Part shown: piece after piece, positions 1 through 8,720 of the stretch | Position numbering within the stretch: position 1 is the stretch's first letter | Layout: each line of letters starts with the position of its first letter | From: Ottelia alismoides | Lineage: Eukaryota > Streptophyta > Magnoliopsida > Alismatales > Hydrocharitaceae | Length of the DNA: 64,000 nt | Assembly (NCBI GenBank): GCA_037367405.1 | Contig: JAZKJV010011610.1 | Coordinates: forward strand, 1-64,000 | Direction: 5' to 3' | Position numbers and translations under genes: made by a program | Notes under the pieces: generated by a model | The model's database searches: none | What the model saw: the letters and a program-made list of their open reading frames with translations, nothing else | Told to the model about the DNA's origin: nothing

Positions 1-653
1 TCAACCAAGCGAATGAGTAACGATGAGAAAGTCCTATAATTTCCTTTCAGTAGTATCTTAGGTAGGTGACTAATCCGGCTTTCCGCCGGCTTTGTAAAAA
101 TCAGAGGAAAATTAACAAAACATGTATGAAAAGCCACAAGAGGGGAAGGGCTACATTTGCTTCCATTCGACGTCCTCCATTTTGGGTATCTTTCCCTTAT
201 TTCCGTTCCTCTGTTCCGATGGATAAGAAACAGATGGATACGATATAGATAGATATAATTGATGATGTAATCATAACGTAACCATTATAATTTATTTTGA
301 TATAAGAATTCGTTATTATGAGATAACAAGGAAAATGTTAATCGTGCATACCGCATAGAGAGGGAAATATAATAATTAATTTAAATATACAAAAAAAAGG
401 GGTGAAAACAAACACATTCCCAACTGCCGGTCTCTATCAGAAACAGAGTAAAAGACGGCGAAGGGTTCCCACTTCACTGCAACACTTCGCATCTCCTCCG
501 CTCCCAAAACCCCTTCACCTCCTCAAAGATCGAAGAGGGCGACTCTGCTCGAAGCTCTCTCCTCTTCTTCTCCTTCTTTCTGGTGCTGCGCAGCTCACGA
601 ACCCTAACCCAATTTGCTGACCAGATCTTACCCACTTATTCCAGAAAGCGGCA
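1..653. other. Upstream region of the WEB-family gene
   Basis: No gene is recognised here. Positions 250-400 are AT-rich, with a TATA-like stretch near 376-390. A CT-rich segment at about 480-590 looks like a plant 5' untranslated leader ahead of the ATG at 654. Promoter and leader assignment is inference from composition and position only. Confidence 0.35.
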
Positions 654-3470
654 ATGCCCCCTTCCAAAATCGAAGTAAGCTCTTTCTCCTCGTTTCACTC
701 CAGATCTGATGTGGGTTTCTGTTATTGATGCGATTTTAGCTGTAAAGTTTGGATCTTTGCTTTTGTGAAACTTTTGGAATGTGGCCTCGAATCCATGGAT
801 TTGATTAGATCTTGCTGTTTTAAAGTATTGGTATTAGTAGCAGCAGCAGGCAGCCATTATGTATGGATCTCTTGTTCTTGGTTTTGTTTTCGTTGTTGGA
901 TTGTTCGCTATGTGTTTGATGAATGCCTCTGCGAGATTTGAGAAGTCGTAACTGTGCGCAGATCCGGAGTTGCTGAGACAAATGACAACAACGGCAAATC
1001 GAAGACTCCACGTATTAGCAAGATCGGCAGGACGCCGTCGAAGTCGGAGTCAGATTCGAGGTCTCCATTGCCCAGTTCACGTCTATCCGTCGATCGTTCG
1101 CCTAAGTCTGTTGACTCGAAGGCAGCTCTCCAGCGACGGTTCTCGAAGAGCCCGTTCACTCCCGATGTAAGTGAGTTGCACGCAATTGGGTTACCAGAGA
1201 TCGGATGCCGATGATTTATAGATTGCTTGTTTTGTTGTGATTGCAGAAACAGCCTCCGAGCTACCGCTGTGAAGGCTCGTTGGAGCTCGAAGAACGGCTG
1301 AATATGATACAGAAAGACTTCGAGAAGACGAAGGAACAATTGATATCTGTCGAATCGGAGAAGGCACAGATTCTCGAGGAGCTGAATGAGGCAAGGATTT
1401 GCGTGGATGAAGCGAATGAGAAGCTTGCCGAGGCGCTCGCTGCACGAAGGTGCGCGGAGGAGAACTCTGAGATTGAGAATTCCGTGCGGTCGAGCTTGAG
1501 CAAGCCAGTATAGAGGCGGCACAACAAAGGGAGGAGGTGTGGCAAAAGGAAATCGAGGATGTTCGTGGTAAACACGCACTTGACGTCTCCGCATTGGTCT
1601 CCGCGACCCATGAGCTCCATAGAGTGAAGCAAGAATTGGCCATGTCAGTCGAGGCGAAGAACACCGCTCTAAGCCATGCCGATGATGCGATGAAGATTGC
1701 CGAGTTGAATGCAGAGAAGGTGGAGATGCTCTCGGGAGAGATCGCTCGTCTGAAGGCATTACTCGATGCTAGGATGGAGACCATGAATGACGAAGCCTCC
1801 GAGAGGATCAAAGGATTGAACTCGGAGATCGGTGGTTTGAAATGCGAGCTTGAGATGGCTAAAGAAACCGATAAGAAGGTGGTCGAGATGGAGTCCCTAA
1901 TCGAGGGTCTCAGAGAGGAGATAGGAGATGCGAAAAGAGCGGGAATCGGATGCACTCGATCTCGTAGAAGAGTGGAAGAAGAAGGTGGAGCTTCTTGAGG
2001 CTAAGTTGGAGGAGATAAACGATTCGCATAGAACCACATTGGAGTCTCTCGCATCAACCATTAAAGAACTTGAAGTGCGTGATTCCTCACTTCAAGATGC
2101 GGAATCTGAGATTGCCGGCCTCAAGGAGAAGGTGGAGTCTTTGGAGGTGGAGGTCAAGACGTGCAAGGAAGATCTCGATGAAGCAGATCGCCAACTGAGG
2201 CTGCCAGAACTGAGAAATCCGAACTGGAAAAGACCATTGAAGTTCTGAAAACCGAGTTCCAACATGCGGAGGAGGAGATGCTTGAGGTGATGGAGAACCG
2301 GAAGCTTGCAAACACCAAGGTCGAGAGCTTGTCACAGGAGAAAGATCTGGTTTTGAATGAGTTGGAAGATCACGGGAAGAAGTAGAGCACAGCAAGAAGG
2401 CAATGGACGATCTCGCTTCCGCGCTGCACGAGGTATCCGCACAAGCACGGGAAGCCAAAGAGCTGCTGCTCATAAAACAAGCCGAGGTAGCAGATTTCCA
2501 GGACCAGATCGTCGAGCTGGAATTCGCTGTGAAATCCACCGAGGAGAGGTACGAGTCCGCAATCGACGACCTCAAAGACGAGATCTTCCGTCTAAAATCT
2601 GACCTGGAGAAGTCCGAAAGTGAGGCTGAGAATTCGAGATCAGAGTGGAACGAGAAGGAGCTTACGTTCTTGAAGTCGCTGAAGGATATGGAGGTGGAGT
2701 ATACTGGCCTTAAAACACAGATGAACGAGATAAGCCGTAAGGTTGAGAACACGGAGTTGGAGCTCACGACCGCGAAGGATGAGCGGGTTCGTTTGCTGGA
2801 CGAGATAAAAGAAGTAGAGGCCGAGGCGGCTTCTGCGCAGGAAGCCGCCGAAGACGCGCGAGCTAGGAGTGTTCAGCTGAAAGAAAGGCTTTTAGACAAA
2901 GTTAGGCCTTTTAGACAAAGAGAATGAGCTCCAGAGCAATCACTCAGGAGAACGAAGATCTCCGTGCTCGCGAAGATGCAGCGCTCGAGAGAATCAATGA
3001 GCTCTCGCGGTTGCTCGAGGAAGCTATGACCAAGACGGCGGAGGAAGTAGATAATCCACCAAGCAATGACAAGGCCACGATGTTGTTGCGAACGGACATC
3101 AGGAGCACAATGTGGAAACATTGGAAGAACAAGCGCAGCACGACGGTCCTAAAGAAGGCGAGGCGGATGCAAACGGGAGCTGCAAGCAGGAGGAAAACCC
3201 GCCGAATCTGAACGGAGAAACAAGACAGTAGCTTCAGGTTCAACGAGAAAGTGCCATCGAACGAGCCCAACCCAGAAAGTTGAATCCCTGGACTACGAAA
3301 CTGAGTCGAAGATGGACGGCGAAGGTTTGAATCCGCCGAACGGGATGGCAGAGAACGGGGGATGCTCGCCTATCAAGGAGGAGCAGCAGAAGAAGAAAAC
3401 GCCGCTGCTGCGCAAATTCGGGAGCTTGCTGAAGAAGAACCAAGCAAAAGTAGTGTCATTCTGGAACTGA
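654..3470 (+). pseudogene. WEB-family coiled-coil protein gene, multiply frameshifted
   Basis: Encodes a long heptad-rich, Glu/Lys-rich protein of the WEB (weak chloroplast movement under blue light) family, whose known members act in light-driven chloroplast movement. Proposed exons: 654-674 (start MPPSKIE), 962-1166 (Ser-rich basic N-terminus) and 1247-3470. Family hallmarks are FRAVELEQA near 1480-1510, KIAELNAEKVEMLSGE near 1690, and the C-terminal LLRKFGSLLKK before the TGA at 3468-3470. The large exon does not stay in one frame. Comparing frames I find apparent 1-base losses near 1478, 2205, 2378, 3072 and 3217, 1-base gains near 1933 and 2939, and a 19-base tandem duplication at 2902-2920. 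Between these breaks each frame is open and family-like. The exon 1/2 junction is also one base out of phase with GT-AG splicing. It is either a young pseudogene or a sequence with indel errors. Family assignment is firm; functional status is not. Confidence 0.8.
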
Positions 3471-4257
3471 TCAAAAGAGGTTTTGGTTGTATGCATTTGT
3501 GAACTCTTTTGCATATCTTCTTCCACTACTTGTCTTCATCTTCTCAGATTGTTTCTATTTTAGTATATTTATATGTATTATATATATTTGTATTGCAATT
3601 TTGTGGATGTTGTGATGAAAATTTTTTCTCCTGGATATTGCTTTTCTGTTGCAAGAGTCATTAAGATCATAAAGGGAGTGGTGTAATCACAGATTACTGG
3701 ACAGGATTTGCGGAGTCAAGGTGAAAAACAAAAGGATTTTACGCTTACGCCCTTACTTTTTTTCATTGTGTCATTGTATTCTTACAAATTCACGGTACTG
3801 CCCGCCTGCCCTTCCATTGATGTAACACGGTCTGTAATAACAGAAGGGTGGTGCTAGCGTAAAAAATAATCGAATCTTTCAACATGGATTTGAGCAAGAA
3901 TTCATGTAATCGACTTTACTTATAGTGGTAGAAGGTTTAGTACATTATCTTCCTAATATGATATTCAAATTTCGTCAGAAATAAATACTCTTATGCCATC
4001 CTTTCAGAACAGGTCGATTATAGCAATTTTAAGACTGTTAAAATTACATGTTCTAGATAAAGGGCATGGGAGTCTCTACTTTTGCAGATATTTGAATGAC
4101 ATATTAAGTAGATATAATGATGAACATAAATATTTTTATTTTCCGAAAAAAATTAAAGAATGATGGGAAATGAGGCGGAGTAGCCCGTTGGCTACTCCCA
4201 GGGAACAACCCCATTTTCCCTTAGGGCATAAGTGCTTTTTAAAAACTACAAGGGGGT
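3471..4257. other. 3' flank of the WEB gene, no gene seen
   Basis: AT-rich downstream sequence. TA-rich stretches at 3560-3590 could serve plant polyadenylation. Around 3733-3868 there is a weak inverted-repeat segment (TTTTACGCT-like ends) that may be a small MITE. Nothing else is supported. Confidence 0.3.
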
Positions 4258-4455
4258 GCAAGCAAGGCCTTAAATTCGATTTCAGTCACCATTTTAGTGA
4301 CCGACTAAAACAAAAATTCGGTCGAATATTAGTCAAAATTCGATCGAAATTTCGATCAGTTTTAAATTGGGCCCCCAAATTTCAGTCAATATAGGTCATT
4401 TTGGTTGAATTTCAATCACCAACCAAAATTGAAATTCGATCGAATTTCAGTAAAA
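4258..4455. repeat. Dispersed GGTCGAAATTTC-type repeat, copy 1
   Basis: Starts with AAGGCCTTAAAT and consists of short, internally palindromic units built from TTCGGTC, GAAATTTCG and GACCGA words. A second copy with the same start and the same order of motifs lies at 16,386-16,612. The two copies define a dispersed repeat family; no coding content. Confidence 0.6.
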
Positions 4456-4474
4456 TTAGATCCCATGGGTGAAG

Positions 4475-4809
4475 TAGGGATGCAAATGGGCAGATCTGGA
4501 GGTACAGATATGGACGTTATCATATTCTTATCCATTTAAATATGAATATCGATGCAAATGCGAATATTGACGGATATTTAAACTTCGTTACCTTATTCAT
4601 ACGCAAAAGATATTGAACACATACGAGTAATATAAGAAATACTCTATATATTAGCTTAAATATTTATATGTATGTATTAGATAAAATACATAGTATATAA
4701 TATAAATATATGAAATATGCTTATATTAGAATAATTATAACTGTATTTATTTTAAAGCAAATATGAAGTGGTCAGATATCTTATATATCTATATCCATTT
4801 GCATCCCTA
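4475..4809. mobile_element. Non-autonomous DNA element (hAT-like MITE candidate)
   Basis: Ends are inverted: TAGGGATGCAAATGGG at the left, and CCATTTGCATCCCTA at the right. The interior is AT-rich and non-coding. The GGGATGCAAATGG terminus resembles plant hAT-type MITEs. The flanking 8-mers are only partly similar, so the target duplication is not proven. Confidence 0.55.
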
Positions 4810-5005
4810 GATGGAAGTGTAGACAAAGACATGTATTGTGAGCATGTTGTATGTGTGTGTTTTCCCTGACATCTCCATCTTTGTCCTGCTGCCCTTTTCC
4901 CTTTCCCTTTGGAACATGGGATGTCATGCCTCTAACCTATATATCTCCCACATGAATGAGGACAGCTACTAACCCTTACGATATTAATATCATTTTCCCC
5001 TTCCC

Positions 5006-5032
5006 CATCATCATCATCATCATCATCATCAT
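5006..5032. repeat. CAT microsatellite
   Basis: About nine uninterrupted CAT units. Confidence 0.9.
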
Positions 5033-5112
5033 GCGGTCGGTTTAGCAATATGATAATGTAATGCTCTCAGTCAGAATTGGTGATGTCCTGTCTCCTTGCT
5101 GTCCATTCTTTA

Positions 5113-5260
5113 GAGCAAAGCAGATCCTCTGCTGTACAGCAGAGGACTGCTGTAAATCAATCGATGCCCGAGCCGCTCGATCAGGGGTTTAGAATTTTTG
5201 TGGATGCTACCGTGTGAATCGTTCGATCAAGATCAAATGGCTCGTTACAGCAGTCCTCTC
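5113..5260. mobile_element. Small fold-back DNA element with 10-bp direct repeats
   Basis: A 15-base perfect inverted repeat (AGAGGACTGCTGTAA at 5141-5155, its complement at 5245-5259) closes the element. It is flanked by the direct repeat CCATTCTTTA at 5103-5112 and 5261-5270, consistent with a transposition duplication of 9-11 bp. The left arm carries an extra partial copy of the terminal motif at 5123-5140. Superfamily is uncertain; MULE-like is the best guess from the duplication length. Confidence 0.6.
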
Positions 5261-5270
5261 CCATTCTTTA

Positions 5271-6090
5271 CCTTCCATCGATGTTTTTTTTGTTTTGTAC
5301 AGTTGTGTCCTTTTAGATTTGCAGTATCAGTTATACCCTCCCCTGCAATATCAAGTCATGCCCCTATCTTCGAGCAATTAATAGTTATGCCTCTCAGGTT
5401 AGTTTCCTTTTATTCCTTCCCAAACGGGCTCTATTTCAGGGGTACAATGTAATTAGAAAGGAAAAAGAGGAGCACAACTGAACTTTTTTTTACTAAATCT
5501 TTGATTTGCACAAACAATGGTTTGGTTTCTCTCACTAATGGAAAAAACTAACACAAGGTCACGAATGATAATGGTGCAAGAAGTTAGGGAGACAGCCAAG
5601 TTTTGAAATTCACAAAACGGAGGGGGCGAATGAGTTGCTGCTACGGGAGGTAAACGCGGTGTTTTCTATAACAAATTAAAAGTGCGAAGTGTAACACTAA
5701 CCCAAGATCCTTAATAAGGGATTGCAATAAAATAGCGTAATTTTGATCCTTCCCAATATGTGTGTTGAAAGATGAACATATGTGAATTATGAGTGTCGTT
5801 GTAAGTAGTTTGCGACGGTCCAACTCAAGCCCGGCCCAATGATCTTGATACGAGCTCGGTCCATTACCTAGAAGACTTTCCGAGCCTGTTCCCAGCCCAA
5901 AGCCCCCTGTGGTAAATGGGATTGGGCCTGGACTCGTCTCAATGCTCATCCCGTATGTGTCTGTATCTATACTCCTATTTTAAAATTGGATACGACATCT
6001 AATGTTAGACATGCAATAGTGGACCTTAAGCTTCGGATAATGGACTAAGAATATCTTTTTTGAAAAAAAAGTGATTAAAAACTATTTATC
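5271..6090. other. Intergenic, no gene seen
   Basis: Mixed-composition sequence with no recognisable coding region. A run of A at 6064-6080 (T on the minus strand) would serve as the RNA polymerase III terminator of the tRNA gene that ends at 6091. Confidence 0.4.
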
Positions 6091-6172
6091 GTCGCCTGAG
6101 AGATTCGAACCTCTCGCGGGGAACCCCCATGTACTTAGCAGGCACACGCCTTAACCACTCGGCCAAAGCGAC
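6091..6172 (-). tRNA. tRNA-Ser(GCU)
   Basis: On the minus strand an 82-base cloverleaf is visible. The acceptor stem is GTCGCTT with AGGCGAC. The D-arm/A-box is TGGCCGAGTGGTT. The anticodon loop contains CTGCTAA, so the anticodon is GCT, for Ser AGC/AGT codons. A long class-II variable arm follows, then the T-arm/B-box GGTTCGAATCT. There is no intron and CCA is not encoded. The form is that of a nuclear plant tRNA-Ser. T-runs follow within about 15 bases downstream on its strand. Confidence 0.95.
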
Positions 6173-7202
6173 AAACTGATGTCCCAAAAGTGATGGTTGC
6201 ATATTTGTAAAATTAACATACACAAAAGGTCCAATTGCATTGGGCTTTGGATTGGAGCCCATTGAACACAACGGTTTGTCTTGGTAAGGTAGCCACCGGT
6301 TTGTACATGTATACACGCAGTTATGTATAATACATGCGTAAATCGATACAAAAACAGCTAAAAAGGCGAGAGCATGTCGATTATGGCTGACTGAAGACGT
6401 GATCGTTGTTTTTCGGATTGTAGTCAACCTTCTACTTGGTACAAGGTAGGAAAGGGAAAGCTGAGTTGAGAAGCGGGAAAGTGGTCTAGATGACGAAGAA
6501 ATCGAGCTTTCGTAACAATATCAGATCAAAAGGCAGGAGGCATAAGGTCTTCGTCACTTGGAAACACGGTAGATAATACGTCGGAGGCAAGGGAGAAGAC
6601 AGTCTCGGAATGATGAATGTATTTGATCCTACAAGGGTGAATCACAACTATATAGGAATATGGACAACAAAGCTAACGAAAAGGAAATCCTTATGGGAAG
6701 TTTTATTGTTGTTAATAGGGATGTCAGGAAAGCTTGAAGTCGATGGACGTGGCTCGTAGACGGAGCTTATAATCAAGCTTGAAGTGGTGGAATGTTGTAT
6801 TGTAGACGGTAAGAGTCTAGTAGCTGAAATCATCACTAGTTTACACTCTGACCCGAGAAGCATGAGCTATATGGAAACCCGTGCGAACCATCAAAGACCA
6901 TTCACAAGGCTAAATACTCGGAATGACCAATAACGAAGTAGTCCACGAGGGAAAGGTGAAAATAACCCATCTGAATTATAATGCTGAAATATTACAAATT
7001 CAACCACTAGATTATTATAACGACTTGTTTAGCCAATAAATTGTTTCTCAACAACATTTTTGCACGTTCGAAAGAAATAATTAAAAATATTGCTTCCATG
7101 AAATCGAAAGCTAACTGATAGGGACGATTTGTGAAAAATAGCGGACTTTGATCATCTTTGACGATATGGAAGAAATTTTTGACCGAAATAAGCAAATAAG
7201 TA
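6173..7202. other. Intergenic, no gene seen
   Basis: No coding region, RNA gene or repeat that I can support. The last part (7000-7200) is AT-rich and contains the insertion site of the MULE. Confidence 0.4.
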
Positions 7203-8268
7203 AATAATAAAGGGATATTTACACCATAACCCTGAGTAATCTTGTAATTACCACAGGAACCCTCGATAATCACGAATTACACCAGAATCCCGAGTAATGG
7301 TTAACCTTTACATGGCATAACCCTGTGTGAACTTCCGTTTAATTTCTCGGTTAACTCTAACGGAATAGTCAATTTTGCCCTTCCAAAGCTATCATTTTAC
7401 AACATGATACCATTCATCAAAACTGTAATGAAAAAAAGTCTATTGTGTCCTTCGTCACCCATCATATTTACAACATGATGCCATTCCTCTCCCCCCGCTG
7501 GCCGGCAAAGCCTTTGATCCGAGCTCTCCCACCTCCGCCCGCGAGCTCTTCCGCCGGTCGCCCGCAAGCTCAAGCATCCCTTCCCAGCGCCTGCGCCCAG
7601 CTCAAGACCTGGCCGCCGAGCTCCCCCCACCCTGGGAACCCATCCCCCTCGCAGGCGTCGCCCCCTGGGAACCCATCCCCCGACCCCCCGCCATGCCTGG
7701 GAAGCTCGCCCCCTTGGGAAGCCATCCACCCCCCGCCATGCCTAGGAAGCCATCACCGTCGCTCCCCCCCACCCCCCCGCGCCTGGAACCCCCCCCCCCC
7801 CCCCCTGAAATTTTCTGTCAGGTCAAGCCCTCCTCTCCCCCGACAAGCCCTCGCCTCGCCTGGGAACCCATCCCCCTCGCCCAAGCCCTAGGTCGCCCGC
7901 GCCTCCCCCTCACCTCCGGCGCCGCCTGGGAAACCCGCCCACATCAGAACTCATCGCCCGCGCCCAAGCCCCCCTTCCCCTCCGGCGCCGCCTGGCCCCT
8001 CGCCCCTGCAATTTCCTCCAGGTCCAGCCCTGCATTTTCCTCTAGTTCTTTTCTTTTTTAATTTTTGATTAATTCTCAACCGTTAAATCAGATATTGGTT
8101 AGATTAACTCAGTCATCTGGTTGAGTTAATGGAGTTAACTAACGGAGGGTTACGAGAGTAAAACGGAGCAATTACTTAGGGTTCTGGGTGTAATTCGTGA
8201 TTATCGAAGGTTTCTGGGGTAATTACAAGATTACTCAGGGTTATGAGTGTAAATATCCTAATAATAAA
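7203..8268. mobile_element. MULE-type DNA transposon with GC-rich cargo (element 7212-8259)
   Basis: Long terminal inverted repeats of about 110 bases bound the element: the left end starts GGGATATTTACACC, and the complement of the right end starts AGGATATTTACACTC. Both continue through ATAACCCTGAGTAATCTTG. A perfect 9-bp target duplication AATAATAAA flanks it at 7203-7211 and 8260-8268, diagnostic of Mutator-like elements. The interior (about 7480-8050) is extremely C-rich and unlike all surrounding DNA, with a poly-C tract at 7790-7805. No transposase is present. This is the layout of a Pack-MULE, in which captured gene fragments are typically GC-rich, but I cannot identify a donor gene. 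Open frames inside are proline-rich by composition and are not called genes. Confidence 0.85.
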
Positions 8269-8720
8269 TACTTATCCCTCTGAGCCGTCGCCGACCCATA
8301 TATTTATTAGATTCTAGTAAGATCGAATACTTAAATCTGATAACCTTTTGTATATTTAAATGGTAACTTATATAAGAGTGATTAAAGTTTGGCCTGTTTT
8401 CAATATGATCCATAAACTTCAGAAAGCATCAAAAGGTCCTCAACCACACTGATGTACTTGACGTGGTCCTCATCCACAGAATCACACAAACATTGCAAAG
8501 AGACTAATTAATCCCCATATATATGACTCAACATCTTCATCAAAATACCGGATACATTTGACTCAAATTGAATCATGATAAGAACAGCAGCAACTTATTC
8601 CAGTTGCTGCTTAATACATATAAAAAACAAGCTTTTTACAGTAGCAACATTTCAGGAGGCCAAATCACACGTTTCCCCGTCGTGTGATCTAGTCAAGTCG
8701 AGTAAGGGATCTTCAGGTAG
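8269..8720. other. Downstream of the reductase gene
   Basis: No gene seen. This would hold the 3' untranslated region of the minus-strand reductase gene whose stop is at 8721-8723. Confidence 0.35.

Noticed and set aside
908..2767. Long minus-strand open frames opposite the WEB gene
   Set aside because: Mirror frames of a Glu/Lys-rich coding sequence (Ser/Phe/Leu-rich on the reverse strand); no family match.
7445..8061. Overlapping Pro-rich open frames in the first MULE
   Set aside because: Open by base composition; they overlap in two frames and have no recognisable motif. Kept only as cargo.
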